A stretch of 64,000 nucleotides of DNA from Aliirhizobium smilacinae (GCF_006335145.1 NZ_VDMN01000001.1:1922001-1986000); one strand, 5' to 3'. Shown: positions 1 to 10,215, counted from the stretch's first letter. The notes: generated by a model not told the origin, from the letters alone. Numbers and translations: made by a program.

Positions 1-388
1 CCGCAAGCTTGCGGCGGCGCTCTTCCAGAAGCGCCATCAGCGCACCGGCGCCTGCAGGTTCCAGGTTCTCGATGACGATCTGGTATTTGGACGACCCGGG
101 GAAGGTGGTGACCTTGCCGGTCGCGATCACTTCCATCCCCTCTTCGGGGCGGAACTTCAGTTTGGAAAACGTGCCTTTCCAGACCACGGCATCGATACGC
201 GACCTGTCGTCCTTGAGGCTGAAATAAGCGTGACCCGACGAATGCGGCCCGCGATAGCCGGAAATCTCGCCCCTCACCCGCACATGGTCAAAGGCGTTTT
301 CGACGGTCCGTTTGATCGAGCCGGAAAGCTCCGACACCGAAAATTCCGTCAGATTGCTGGATGCGTCGGGTGCAAACGTGCTGCTCAT
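1..388 (-). CDS. xseA: Exodeoxyribonuclease VII large subunit, N-terminal part (cut by window edge)
   Basis: This is the first 129 codons of a gene that runs off the left edge on the minus strand. XseA with XseB forms exonuclease VII, which degrades single-stranded DNA to oligonucleotides in the cytoplasm. The visible part is the N-terminal OB-fold: it opens [20 protein letters not shown], followed by [31 protein letters not shown] and [16 protein letters not shown], which are typical of the family. The ATG at 388 is the natural start. The catalytic middle domain lies outside the window, so integrity of the rest cannot be judged. Confidence 0.93.
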   Translation of the reverse strand, partial: MSSTFAPDASSNLTEFSVSELSGSIKRTVENAFDHVRVRGEISGYRGPHSSGHAYFSLKDDRSRIDAVVWKGTFSKLKFRPEEGMEVIATGKVTTFPGSSKYQIVIENLEPAGAGALMALLEERRRKLA

Positions 389-544
389 GCTCCCGTTCTA
401 ACCGATCGGCAGGAGGATTTCACCCGCCGACGCGCGGATTGATGTGGACGAGATAAGGAGCGCCATCGATCATTTTGCGCCATTTTCATCCCCGCAGCCT
501 GGAGCTGTGAGAAAATCCACGCAGATCAACCAGGAGAACTCATA

Positions 545-808
545 ATGCCCGACCCTTTTGCCAATACCCAGCCCTCCCTTTCGAGCCCCGCATCCGCCGG
601 AATGGCCGTCACTCCGAGCGATACCACCGCCTTGTCCGTTTCCAGCCGTGCGATTTACATCGGCAGCGGCGGCACATTGGCGATCCGGATGATATCCGGT
701 GATGACCTCACATTCATCGGCGTGCCTTCCGGCAGTTTCCTGCCGATCCGGGTCAGCCAGGTCCACGCTACGGGCACGACAGCGAGCGCAATCGTCGCAT
801 TGTTCTAA
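545..808 (+). CDS. Small spike-base-like protein (RCAP_Rcc01079 type)
   Basis: An 87-aa protein with an AGGAG ribosome site eight bases before its ATG. Its middle and end (SRAIYIGSGGTLAIRM, TFIGVPSGSFLPIRV, ATGTTASAIVALF) resemble the small beta-rich proteins related to the head-spike base of the Rhodobacter capsulatus gene transfer agent. The family link is recalled, not searched. There is no signal peptide or membrane segment. No phage or GTA genes lie nearby, so this is an isolated copy; whether it serves a GTA encoded elsewhere is unknown. Confidence 0.6.
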   Translation: MPDPFANTQPSLSSPASAGMAVTPSDTTALSVSSRAIYIGSGGTLAIRMISGDDLTFIGVPSGSFLPIRVSQVHATGTTASAIVALF

Positions 809-854
809 TATGCGAACCGGACAATAATGGAACCCGGCCAATGCTTCGGCGTTT

Positions 855-904
855 GGTCCTAAGTGGAGGAGAGGACTTAGGTCCGGAAACACCCGACCTA
901 AGTC
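855..904 (+). promoter_or_regulatory. Mutually exclusive hairpins between two small genes
   Basis: Three segments share one core. CCTAAGT (858-864) can pair with ACTTAGG (875-881), and GACTTAGGTC (874-883) can pair perfectly with GACCTAAGTC (895-904). The middle segment can be in only one stem at a time, as in attenuators. No clear U-run follows the second stem, so a plain rho-independent terminator is doubtful. Function is inferred only. Confidence 0.4.
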
Positions 905-1022
905 TTAACAGTGTTCGGAAAATCGTAGCTAAAAAACTGACCCGCCGTTAGGCATGATGCGAAAGCATTTTTTAGAGGGTAGTAAGATATACGATCTCCA
1001 ACACCAAGGAAGGAGATCGGCC

Positions 1023-1247
1023 GTGTTATTCCTGACGGCAACAACCATTGGCCTCTTGGCCGGCATGACACGCAACCTCGCGTCGATAATCGCGGCTGCA
1101 TTGCTTATTCCCCTGGTCTTTCTTGTTGCAGCCGTCTTCGGCGCCACAAGCATGCTCGGATTGCTTATCGCTATTCTTGGTTTCAACTTTGGCCTCGTCA
1201 ACCTTATCGTTGCCGCCGCCTTCATCGAGACGTTCCGTCACGCCTGA
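1023..1247 (+). CDS. Small hydrophobic membrane protein, unknown function
   Basis: A 74-aa protein if translation starts at GTG 1023, which has a strong AAGGAGAT-like ribosome site (about 1009-1017). An upstream in-frame ATG at 954 lacks one. Nearly the whole length is hydrophobic and fits two to three membrane segments (LFLTATTIGLLAGM, SIIAAALLIPLVFLVAAVF, MLGLLIAILGFNFGLVNLIV). It ends two bases before the convergent gene on the other strand. No family was recognised. Confidence 0.65.
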   Translation: MLFLTATTIGLLAGMTRNLASIIAAALLIPLVFLVAAVFGATSMLGLLIAILGFNFGLVNLIVAAAFIETFRHA

Positions 1248-1248
1248 A

Positions 1249-3102
1249 TCATTTCGGGCCAGCTTCGTTAACGACGAAAAGCTGGAATTTTCCGTTCGAG
1301 CGGACCGGCGACAGATAGACCGGGACTTCGCCTCTCGCCAGTGAAGCGTAGAGACCCTCACGATTTAGCTCGATCAGGTTTTCGGTCTGCGGATCGTTTT
1401 TGCAGAATGCAACAGCCGTCACGCCTGACTGCTTGAGAAGTCCGAAGGCATCTGCCGAGCTTGCCATTCCGATGTGAAGCTCCGCCAGCATGCCTGCCTG
1501 ATTGCGATGGTAGGGCGCAGTCAGGACCCGATGCCGGGTGAACCTCAATATACCTGCGCCCCGGTTTGACGGAGCGGCAATCGTTCCCGCCGGCAGGCTG
1601 TGAAGTGCCGCCATATCTTCCGCATCGCCGCATGAATCCTCTTCATTTGCATTTTCCATCGACAGCACATTCATGCTGGCGGATGCTATGCCCTGTTTCC
1701 ACACGACTCCGGCCAGCCCCCAGACGACGGGAACGGATGCGAGCGTTACCGCGACAAATCCGAGATTGATCAGAAGACTCTTGGGATTTTCACGCGCCTT
1801 CATCTGAAGATCGGCAATCAGCAGCGCGAGCGGCGGGATGCTGAGGAGGTTGGCGAACAGGCTGCCGCGAATCTGGACCAGAGACACTGCCCAGGTCACG
1901 GCGATCAGCACCAGAAACAGGAGATGCAGTCCGCGCTCATTACCGCGCCAGATTTGAATGAGGCAAACGAAGATAGAGACCAGCCCGACGGCGTAAAAAC
2001 CCGCAATGGTTTCCGGAAACTGCTTCATCTGCGCGGTAATCGATTGCGCTTCCGTCACATGGTTCAGCCATAGGTCCACCAGCATCGGATCGAGATTGGC
2101 GAGCGGACTGCCAAGGCATTGCGGCGCGATGATCATGGCGGCAGCGCCGAGACCTGCACCGAGCACGACGGACGCAGCAATCCTGACACTCATCGTGATG
2201 CGCGCGGGAAGGCAGGCAAGCGCGAAAAGCCCAACACCACCCAGTGCGGAGAGCGAATAGAAACCGAGCGAGAGGTTGTCGCAAGTGACGGCGGTGTAGG
2301 CGCTCGGCGGAACCGTGCCGAAAAATGCAGCAGAGATTGCCAGCGCCAATGACAGACCAAAAGCGCGCGCGCCGGAAGCAGAGGCCGCTCCCTGCCAGAT
2401 CCAGCGCGCGCCGACGCAGAGGCAGACTGCGGCAACGAAAGGTACGGTTTCGGCTCCGATAGCAATTGCCAAAGCTGCGGCAATGCCGGCTGCGGCGTGG
2501 CCCAGCGCGCCCCCGCGGCGATCCGCAAGAAGCGCTGCGATCCAGATCGCCAGAACCAGCTGGACATTATGATGATCGAGCGCACCGGGACGGAATTTCA
2601 CGCAGGTGAAAGCAAAGATCGCACCGAGGCCGAGCGCGATATGCATTGCCCGTGCGCCGTCGACCTGCTCCCCCATACGCCGGCCTGCAAACCCGAAGGC
2701 GAGCAGAAGCGGACCGATGAGCAGAAGCGGCCAGACACTTGCCGCCACGCCTTCCGCCATCTCCGCAGGCATGAACAGAGAGAACAGTTTTATCAGCCCG
2801 GCAATCGGCGCGTCGATGAAACGGGACCAGTGCATCAAAGTCCCGCCGGAAAGTCCAAGGCGGTATTGCATCAGGTCGAACCAGCCCTGCCCGCCGAGCC
2901 AGTCGCGTATTTCGACAAGCCGCATGACATCGTCGTTATCGGGGCCGATCAGGTCTTTGGCCTTGGGTAGAGAGATGAGCGCGATGGCGCCTGCGGTGAC
3001 CAGCCAATAAAGCATGGCGGCAGGAAAAAGCCGGGACAGAACGGAACCGGCAGCAGGTGCAGCATCCTGCCGGGAGATCTTATCCGTCATCGTGTTCATC
3101 AT
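1249..3102 (-). CDS. Polytopic membrane protein, probable GT-C-fold sugar transferase
   Basis: A 617-aa protein with about ten to twelve hydrophobic segments. After the first segment it has an acidic motif, GPDNDDVMRL, in the first periplasmic loop, followed by LSGGTLMHWSRFIDAPI. A charged loop after the first membrane span and an HWSR(F/P)xD motif are typical of GT-C transferases (PMT, ArnT and STT3-like) that use lipid-phosphate sugars. The C-terminal 130 residues look soluble and periplasmic and contain four cysteines. The gene is divergent from a GT2 and GtrA pair that would make and flip such a donor, so a shared pathway is likely. The acceptor is unknown. Confidence 0.65.
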   Translation of the reverse strand: MMNTMTDKISRQDAAPAAGSVLSRLFPAAMLYWLVTAGAIALISLPKAKDLIGPDNDDVMRLVEIRDWLGGQGWFDLMQYRLGLSGGTLMHWSRFIDAPIAGLIKLFSLFMPAEMAEGVAASVWPLLLIGPLLLAFGFAGRRMGEQVDGARAMHIALGLGAIFAFTCVKFRPGALDHHNVQLVLAIWIAALLADRRGGALGHAAAGIAAALAIAIGAETVPFVAAVCLCVGARWIWQGAASASGARAFGLSLALAISAAFFGTVPPSAYTAVTCDNLSLGFYSLSALGGVGLFALACLPARITMSVRIAASVVLGAGLGAAAMIIAPQCLGSPLANLDPMLVDLWLNHVTEAQSITAQMKQFPETIAGFYAVGLVSIFVCLIQIWRGNERGLHLLFLVLIAVTWAVSLVQIRGSLFANLLSIPPLALLIADLQMKARENPKSLLINLGFVAVTLASVPVVWGLAGVVWKQGIASASMNVLSMENANEEDSCGDAEDMAALHSLPAGTIAAPSNRGAGILRFTRHRVLTAPYHRNQAGMLAELHIGMASSADAFGLLKQSGVTAVAFCKNDPQTENLIELNREGLYASLARGEVPVYLSPVRSNGKFQLFVVNEAGPK

Positions 3103-3223
3103 TCACACTTGTTTTGAGCGCTTAAGGAAGTGCCGCAACCTAAACTTAACCTTCCCAAGAAATAGTAAAGCAGACAGGGCAGACCTTATCTGCACTGGAT
3201 TTTCCACGTACAGAGTGAAAATC

Positions 3224-4282
3224 ATGAGTGATACTTCTGCCGGCGCTTTGAACGGCTCCGCTTCCGCCATCCAGACAGGTTCCATCGCCGGCGATCTGTC
3301 GGTTGCGGTGTTGATCCCCTGCTATAACGAGGCATCGACGATCGGCGCCGTAGTGCAAGAATTCCGCGAGGCGCTGCCCGGTGCGCGCGTCTATGTCTAT
3401 GACAACAATTCCACCGACGGCACGGCGCTGAAAGCGATGCTGGCCGGTGCCGAGGTGATGCGCGAACGCCGCCAGGGCAAGGGTCATGTGGTGCGCCGCA
3501 TGTTTGCCGATATCGAGGCCGACATCTACATCATGGCCGATGGCGACGGCACCTATTCGCCGAAGGATGCCGAGGAACTGATCCGCATTCTGCTTACCGA
3601 ACGGGCGGACATGGTTGTCGGCACCCGCCGCGGCGTGCATGACGATGCGGGCCGCCAGGGCCATGCCGCCGGCAACCGGCTGTTCAACATCCTCTACCGC
3701 GCCATCTTCGGCCGGGATTTCACCGATATCTTTTCCGGCTACCGCGCCTTTTCCCGCCGTTTCGTCAAAAGTTTCCCGGCTGTTTCGGGCGGCTTCGAGA
3801 TCGAGACGGAAATGTCGGTCCATGGATCGCGGCTGAAACTGCCGGTCACCGAGATCGAACTGGATTACGGCCGGCGCCCTGAGGGCTCGCATTCCAAGCT
3901 CTCGACATATCGCGATGGCGGAAAAATCCTCTGGATGTTCGCCATGCTGATGAAGGAAACACGACCCTTCGCGTTTTTCAGCGCTATCAGCATGGCGTTC
4001 ATGGCAACGAGCCTGATTTTCATGACGCCCGTGCTGATCTCCTATTTCCAGACAGGCCTTGTCGAGCGTATGCCGACCTGGGTCTTTTCGCTGGTGCTGA
4101 TGGTCCTGTCGTCTCTGATGTTCACCGCCGGCCTGATCCTCGATTCCGTCTCGCGGGCACGGGCCGAACAATTGCGCATCCACTACATGAGCCTGCCGCT
4201 GCAGACCCGGACCACGGCGTCCGCAACGAGCGCCGCCACCCTGGAGGCTGGCGCTAATCGGCTTAACAAGAGCGCGGCATGA
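3224..4282 (+). CDS. GT2 glycosyltransferase, polyprenyl-phosphate sugar synthase type
   Basis: A 352-aa protein starting at ATG 3224. Residues 25-240 form a GT-A domain: VLIPCYNEASTIGAVV at the nucleotide-binding start, DNNSTDGT, the metal-binding ADGDGTYSP, and FSGYRAFSRRFVKSF. The C-terminal 100 residues carry two membrane spans and a basic tail. This matches DPM1/GtrB-like enzymes that move a sugar from a nucleotide donor to undecaprenyl phosphate on the cytoplasmic face. Its last four bases (ATGA) overlap the start of gtrA, so the two are translated together. The sugar cannot be told from sequence. Confidence 0.85.
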   Translation: MSDTSAGALNGSASAIQTGSIAGDLSVAVLIPCYNEASTIGAVVQEFREALPGARVYVYDNNSTDGTALKAMLAGAEVMRERRQGKGHVVRRMFADIEADIYIMADGDGTYSPKDAEELIRILLTERADMVVGTRRGVHDDAGRQGHAAGNRLFNILYRAIFGRDFTDIFSGYRAFSRRFVKSFPAVSGGFEIETEMSVHGSRLKLPVTEIELDYGRRPEGSHSKLSTYRDGGKILWMFAMLMKETRPFAFFSAISMAFMATSLIFMTPVLISYFQTGLVERMPTWVFSLVLMVLSSLMFTAGLILDSVSRARAEQLRIHYMSLPLQTRTTASATSAATLEAGANRLNKSAA

Positions 4283-4656
4283 AGCGGATTTTCTGGTTCC
4301 TGTTCGCCGGCGGCATCGGTTTTCTGATCGATGTCGGCGTCAACCATCTGCTTTTGACCTATACGCCGGTCGGGCCGTTTCTCTCCCGCATCCCGGCGAT
4401 CATGGCGGCGATGAGCTTCACCTGGTTCATCAATCGAAACCGTACCTTCGAACCCTCACCGCATTCGCTTGCGGTGGAAGGGCTTCGATACTGGACGGTC
4501 GGGATCACCTCGTCGCTGATCAACTACGCGATCTATTCCGCCCTGATCGCCCGCGCACCGATCCAGCCGGCGGTCGCGATCGTCTTCGCGTCCGCGGCTG
4601 CAACGGTCTACAGCTTCTTCGGTTATTCCCGCTTCGTCTTCCGCCACAAGACCTAG
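4279..4656 (+). CDS. GtrA family membrane protein (lipid-linked sugar flippase)
   Basis: A 125-aa protein with four hydrophobic spans, as usual for the GtrA family. The N-terminus FWFLFAGGIGFLIDVGV and the loop WFINRNRTF are family hallmarks. GtrA proteins are thought to flip undecaprenyl-phosphate sugar to the periplasmic side. It overlaps the GT2 gene by four bases and ends two bases before the convergent oxidoreductase gene. Confidence 0.85.
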   Translation: MKRIFWFLFAGGIGFLIDVGVNHLLLTYTPVGPFLSRIPAIMAAMSFTWFINRNRTFEPSPHSLAVEGLRYWTVGITSSLINYAIYSALIARAPIQPAVAIVFASAAATVYSFFGYSRFVFRHKT

Positions 4657-4657
4657 A

Positions 4658-5644
4658 TCAGACGGTCTCCCATCCATCGTGCTCACCGGCACGGTAGACG
4701 GCATCGATGAAGCGCTGGTTTTTGACCGAGCTTTCCAGTGTCACGATCTGCCCCTCTTTACCGTCCACGGCACGCGCGAAGGCTTCGATCTGCTTGCGAT
4801 ACTGGCGGCTGTCGGGGAAACGGAAGATCTGCGAGACATTGTGCTTCTGGTTGGTGAGCTCGACTTCCTCGGCGCCGTAACGATCGGCGTTGAACGGCGA
4901 TTTCAGCTCAATAAAACCTTCGGTGCCGTGGAAGACCATGATCTGCCGGTTCGCCATCTGGGTGGCGATGTAGAAGCTGAGTTCGAAACTGCCGAAATCG
5001 GCCTTCACGCTCGCATAGATGTCGGTGCCGAAATCAGGATCACGGCGCACCACCGCCTGGACCCGCTGCGGCTCCTGATCGGTCGCAAACCGGGTTGCGA
5101 TCGTCGGGTAGACGCCGATATCCGGCAGGGCGCCGCCGCCGAGTTCGGGAATGTTGCGCATATTGCCGGCGTCGCGGTTGAAATAGCTGAAAGCGCCCTG
5201 GACGTGCTTCAGCTCGCCGATTGCGCCGTCCTTCAGAAGCTCCCGCACCTTCAGCCAGACCGGCGCGTAAGTGACCATGAAAGCTTCCGATACGACCACC
5301 TTGTTGCGGTCGCGGGCCTCAATCAGCGCATCCAGCTCTGACGCCTTCAGCGCCAGCGGCTTTTCGACGAGAACATGCTTGCCGGCGTTGGCCGCCTTGA
5401 TCGACCATTCGACATGCTGGCTGGTCGGCAATGGAATATAGACGGCGTCGATCACGTCCGAGGACAGCATTTCCTCATAGGAGCCGAAGGCACGCGGTGC
5501 GCCAAACCGGTCGGCCAGCGCCCGTGCCTTTGTCACATCGCGGCTTGCAACTGCCGTGATGACCGCATTTTCGGCATCCTGGATCGCCGGCATCACGGCA
5601 TCTTTTGCAATCTTGGCCGTCGACAGAATTCCGAAACGCAGCAT
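4658..5644 (-). CDS. Gfo/Idh/MocA family NAD(P)-dependent oxidoreductase
   Basis: A 328-aa protein starting at ATG 5644 after a GGGAGAG site; a longer reading to 5689 lacks one. The N-terminal Rossmann fold has [36 protein letters not shown] and [14 protein letters not shown], with the conserved EKP motif in [10 protein letters not shown]. The C-terminal half is the alpha/beta substrate domain, with [12 protein letters not shown]. Members oxidise or reduce sugars, inositols or dihydrodiols; the substrate here is unknown. It is convergent with gtrA. Confidence 0.88.
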   Translation of the reverse strand: MLRFGILSTAKIAKDAVMPAIQDAENAVITAVASRDVTKARALADRFGAPRAFGSYEEMLSSDVIDAVYIPLPTSQHVEWSIKAANAGKHVLVEKPLALKASELDALIEARDRNKVVVSEAFMVTYAPVWLKVRELLKDGAIGELKHVQGAFSYFNRDAGNMRNIPELGGGALPDIGVYPTIATRFATDQEPQRVQAVVRRDPDFGTDIYASVKADFGSFELSFYIATQMANRQIMVFHGTEGFIELKSPFNADRYGAEEVELTNQKHNVSQIFRFPDSRQYRKQIEAFARAVDGKEGQIVTLESSVKNQRFIDAVYRAGEHDGWETV

Positions 5645-5834
5645 GACACTCTCCCTTTGCATTTGTTCCCGCAAGCTTAGGGTGGTCATCGGGCGGGTTC
5701 AATGCGCGCTTTTGGCTTTCTTGAAAAATGAACCTCAAGCACAAATTAATCGATTGCGGCCCTCCCGTTTGCGGGTCTAACCTTCGCCCTCCCGCCACAG
5801 ACGATCTCAAAATCAGAATATCTGGAGAATTCCC

Positions 5835-6779
5835 ATGGAGTTGCGCAAACTCGGCCGGACCGGTCTTTCCATTTCCCCTGTCGTATTCGGCGGCAATGTG
5901 TTCGGCTGGACGGCCGACGAAAACACCTCCTTCGACCTGCTCGACCGCTTCTTCGAAGCCGGCTTCAACACGATCGACACCGCCGACGTCTATTCGAAGT
6001 GGATCGACGGCCATATCGGCGGCGAAAGCGAGACGGTGATCGGCAAATGGCTGAAACGTGGCACTGTTGCCCGCGACAAGGCGATCATCGTTACCAAGGT
6101 CGGCCATCCCTCGATGGATGACAGGAAGCTCAAGGCCGGCTGGATCGTCGAGGCCGTCGAGAACTCGCTGAAGCGCCTGCAGACCGATTATATCGACCTC
6201 TACCTGTCGCATTTCCCGGATGACGACACACCGCATGAAGAAACGCTCGGCGCCTATGCGAAGCTGAAGGAACAGGGCAAGATCCGCGCCATCGGCTGCT
6301 CCAACTACAGCGCCGAACAGTTGAAAGCCTCGCTGGAGGCCGCCGCGAAAAACGGTCTGCCGCGTTACGACGTGCTGCAGCCGGAATATAATCTCTACAC
6401 CCGTGAAAAATTCGAAGGCCCGCTTGCCGATCTCTGCATCGCCGAGGATATCGGCGTGATCAGCTATTACGCGCTCGCCGCCGGCTTCCTGACCGGCAAA
6501 TATCGCAGGCCGGAAGATGCTACGGGCAGCGCCCGCGGTTACCGCATTCCGGATTACCTCAACGACAAGGGCACAAAGGTGCTTGCCGCACTCGATCAGG
6601 TCGCAGCGGAAACCGGCGAGAGCCTTGCCACGATCGCAATCGCCTGGGTCGCAGCCCGGCCCGGCATCACTGCACCGATCGCCAGCGCCACCAGCCTGAA
6701 GCAGCTTGATGCGATCATCGCGGCCGGCAAGCTTAAGCTGACCGACCCCCAGATGAAGCTGCTCAACGACGCCGCTTGA
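5835..6779 (+). CDS. Aldo/keto reductase (first of three)
   Basis: A 314-aa TIM-barrel oxidoreductase. The catalytic tetrad is visible as Asp and Tyr in TIDTADVYSKW, Lys in VTKVGHP and His in LYLSHFPDD. The NADPH-binding C-terminal part includes ITAPIASATS. The ATG at 5835 follows a GGAGAA site. It is closely similar to the next gene (same MxLRxLGRTGLSISPVVFGG opening), so the two arose by tandem duplication. Substrate unknown. Confidence 0.92.
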   Translation: MELRKLGRTGLSISPVVFGGNVFGWTADENTSFDLLDRFFEAGFNTIDTADVYSKWIDGHIGGESETVIGKWLKRGTVARDKAIIVTKVGHPSMDDRKLKAGWIVEAVENSLKRLQTDYIDLYLSHFPDDDTPHEETLGAYAKLKEQGKIRAIGCSNYSAEQLKASLEAAAKNGLPRYDVLQPEYNLYTREKFEGPLADLCIAEDIGVISYYALAAGFLTGKYRRPEDATGSARGYRIPDYLNDKGTKVLAALDQVAAETGESLATIAIAWVAARPGITAPIASATSLKQLDAIIAAGKLKLTDPQMKLLNDAA

Positions 6780-6897
6780 GGAAACTGGCTAACATCATCG
6801 TGACCGGTGAAGCGGTGTGAACAGCGCATCGCTTCTCCTAGATCAAAAGGAGCCGGCGCTCGTCGGCTTCTTCCTGCAATAGACATTGGAGACTATC

Positions 6898-7857
6898 ATG
6901 GATCTGCGCGTACTTGGCCGGACAGGCCTTTCCATTTCGCCCGTCGTTTTCGGCGGTAACGTCTTCGGATGGACGGCAGACGAGAAAACCTCCTTCGATC
7001 TGCTCGACAAATTCTTCGATGCCGGTTTCGACACGATCGATACCGCCGATTGTTATTCCGGCTGGGTTCCTGGCAATGTCGGCGGTGAATCCGAAACGAT
7101 CATCGGCAAATGGCTGAAACAATCCGGCCGCAGCAGAGACAAGTCCGTCGTCATCACCAAGGTCGGCTCGACACCACAGGGCAGCGCCATGGAAAAGGGC
7201 CTCGCCGGCGCACGTGTCGTCGATGCGGTCGAAAGCTCGCTGAAGCGCCTGCAGACCGACTATATCGACCTTTATCTCTCCCATTGGCCTGACCCGCAGA
7301 CGCCGCACGAGGAAACGCTGGCCGCTTTCGCCAAGCTGAAGGAACAGGGCAAGATACGCGCCATCGGCTGCTCGAATTTCGATGTAGGCCAGCTTAAGGC
7401 ATCACTCGAAGCCGCCGACAAGGCCGGCCTGCCGCGTTATGACGTGCTGGAGCCGGAATATAATCTCTATGACCGCTCAGGCTTCGACGGGCCGCTGGCG
7501 GAACTCTGCAATGCGCAGGATATCGGCGTGATCACCTATTTCAGCCTCGCGTCCGGCTTCCTTACCGGCAAATACAAGAGCAAGGCGGAAGCCGAGGCCA
7601 ACAAGAACCGTGGCGGCATGGTGGCAAAATATTTCGACGACCGCGGGATCCGCATTCTCGCGGCCATCGACGAGGTTGCGGCAGAAACCCATTCGCAGCC
7701 TGCCTCCGTGGCACTCGCGTGGATTTCCCAGCGGCCCGGCGTAACGGCGCCAATCGCCAGCGCCACCAGCGCCCGTCAGCTCGAGACACTGATTGCCGCG
7801 GGCAATCTCAAGCTCACCACCAACCAGATGGCGCTGCTCAACGACGCCAGCGCCTGA
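6898..7857 (+). CDS. Aldo/keto reductase (second of three)
   Basis: A 319-aa paralogue of the preceding gene; ATG 6898 follows a TTGGAGAC site and aligns with the start of the upstream copy. The tetrad is in TIDTADCYSGW, ITKVGST and LSHWPDP. Compared with the first copy it has a few extra residues around QGSAMEKGLAGA, close to the active-site loop, which may change substrate range. About 120 bp separate the copies. Confidence 0.92.
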   Translation: MDLRVLGRTGLSISPVVFGGNVFGWTADEKTSFDLLDKFFDAGFDTIDTADCYSGWVPGNVGGESETIIGKWLKQSGRSRDKSVVITKVGSTPQGSAMEKGLAGARVVDAVESSLKRLQTDYIDLYLSHWPDPQTPHEETLAAFAKLKEQGKIRAIGCSNFDVGQLKASLEAADKAGLPRYDVLEPEYNLYDRSGFDGPLAELCNAQDIGVITYFSLASGFLTGKYKSKAEAEANKNRGGMVAKYFDDRGIRILAAIDEVAAETHSQPASVALAWISQRPGVTAPIASATSARQLETLIAAGNLKLTTNQMALLNDASA

Positions 7858-8913
<1,056 letters not shown>

Positions 8914-8979
8914 CCCATTGCAACGCGACGTTGCTCCCGCTTCCGGCTTTGCTATAGTCGGGGCGGGAGGATTTCAGCG

Positions 8980-9339
8980 ATGTCGGAAGAACAATCAGTC
9001 GAAGCCGTCGTGCATCTCTATGTCGATGGCATGGCGCTTGCCCATGCAGGCGCGCTCAGAAAAGCCTTTCATCCCAACGCCTCGATCATCGGCAATTACG
9101 ACGGCAAGGTCGAGTGGCTGTCACTCAACGAGTTCATCGATGCGGTGGCCTCGGAAGGCCCGACGGTCGCCGGCTCGCAGCCGCTTATCCAGATCGAGGC
9201 GATCGACGTGACCGGCGATGCCGCGACGGTAAAGGTGGTCGACGAGTTCGCCGGAATGCGGTTTTCCGACTATCTCTCCCTGCTGAAGGTCGAGGGTCGA
9301 TGGCTGATCGTCAACAAGGTCTACCACCTGCATTCGTGA
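8980..9339 (+). CDS. NTF2-like (putative lumazine-binding/SnoaL-type) protein
   Basis: A 119-aa cone-fold protein with a GGGAGGATTT ribosome site before ATG 8980. It opens with the helical EAVVHLYVDGMALAHAGALR, then FHPNASIIG, LNEFIDAV and the sheet VKVVDEFAGMRFSDYLSLLK, which fits the putative lumazine-binding NTF2-like group. Such proteins are often small ligand-binding or isomerase-like accessory enzymes. Its 3' end overlaps the convergent M15 gene by 29 bases. Confidence 0.75.
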   Translation: MSEEQSVEAVVHLYVDGMALAHAGALRKAFHPNASIIGNYDGKVEWLSLNEFIDAVASEGPTVAGSQPLIQIEAIDVTGDAATVKVVDEFAGMRFSDYLSLLKVEGRWLIVNKVYHLHS

Positions 9340-9958
9340 TCGGCGCCTGCAGTCGTGGAACCCCCTCATACCATTCGGAATGGTTGCCTTCATGGTTGGC
9401 CATGCCCGGCTTCGTCAGGACACCGCGCGGCGCGACATAACTCATGATCCGCCGCACGGGTCGTTCGTGCCACTGGATGTTGAAGGCCCATAGTTTTGGG
9501 AAGAAGCACAGGGAGGCATAAGGCAGCTGGTCGTGGATCCACCAGGCAAGACGCTGCCAGTCTCCTTCGTGACCGTAATTGTCGACCAGCCATGGCACGA
9601 CGATACAGGCGGTTGCGCCCATGCAGCCATCGGCATCGCGCATATCCCATATATGGTCTGCGGCGGTGTGTTCGTTGGTCGAGCAGTTGAGATTGTTGCT
9701 GTTGCCGAATTCGTTGACCTGTCGCGACCGATAACCCGAGCGGACATGCAGCCGGCCGAATATTGCCTGCAGCGGCTCTAGCAATTCCTCGCAGAGATGC
9801 CTTCCAGCCTCGATCGCGAGATCTAGATCATCCGGGATATTCGGGATGCGGTAAAAATCGGCGATCTCGGAATGGAGGAAATCGCGGAAGAAGAAGTTCT
9901 TCGACAAACGAACGCGACCGAGATCTTCAAGGGTTTTCATTGAATTCGGCTTACGCAT
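9311..9958 (-). CDS. Peptidase M15-like (D-Ala-D-Ala carboxypeptidase fold) protein
   Basis: A 215-aa protein; ATG 9958 has an AGGAGG site six bases upstream. The middle has features of M15/hedgehog-type zinc peptidases: RLHVRSGYRSRQVNEFGN, then a region with His and Asp (EHTAADHIWDMRDAD) and later HEGDWQRLAWWIHDQLPY. There is no signal peptide, so it may be cytosolic or released by lysis like phage endolysins. Residues after 150 are unusual and tryptophan-rich. Enzyme activity is inferred. Confidence 0.65.
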   Translation of the reverse strand: MRKPNSMKTLEDLGRVRLSKNFFFRDFLHSEIADFYRIPNIPDDLDLAIEAGRHLCEELLEPLQAIFGRLHVRSGYRSRQVNEFGNSNNLNCSTNEHTAADHIWDMRDADGCMGATACIVVPWLVDNYGHEGDWQRLAWWIHDQLPYASLCFFPKLWAFNIQWHERPVRRIMSYVAPRGVLTKPGMANHEGNHSEWYEGVPRLQAPITNAGGRPC

Positions 9959-10015
9959 TCGCGTCCTCCTCTATCGCAGCGCTCAATTCTTGCCAGCCGG
10001 CGAACGCCCTCTCAA

Positions 10016-10137
10016 GTCCCCCATTCCTGTGCTCGTCACAGGAATCCAGCCAGCCCAAGTCCTTGGGCTGAATAGACTCTTTCGCCGCGCAGACGCGCGT
10101 CGGCTGGATCCCTGTGACGAGCACAGGGATGAGGGAG
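10016..10137. repeat. RIME-like intergenic palindromic element
   Basis: Two arms of about 36 bases (10017-10052 and 10101-10136) are reverse complements with a few mismatches. Each arm contains its own small palindrome, CCTGTGctcgtCACAGG or its near match. Between them sits a hairpin CCCAAGtCCTTGGG. This multi-hairpin form matches the intergenic palindromes (RIME type) scattered through Rhizobium and Agrobacterium genomes; the assignment to a named family is from memory. Confidence 0.65.
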
Positions 10138-10154
10138 GAGATGTTACCACCAAA

Positions 10155-10184
10155 CAAAAAAGCCTGCCCCGTGAGGAGCAGGCT
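10155..10184 (-). terminator. Rho-independent terminator of pheST
   Basis: On the minus strand, AGCCTGC and GCAGGCT form a stem extended by further pairs, followed by a run of six T. It lies about 30 bases after the pheT stop. Confidence 0.85.
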
Positions 10185-10215
10185 AATGTTGTAAGCAAGG
10201 TTACGCCACCCGAAA

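Noticed and set aside
3146..4183. Minus-strand frame of 345 codons opposite the GT2 gene
   Set aside because: Shadow frame; the plus-strand gene has all expected motifs.
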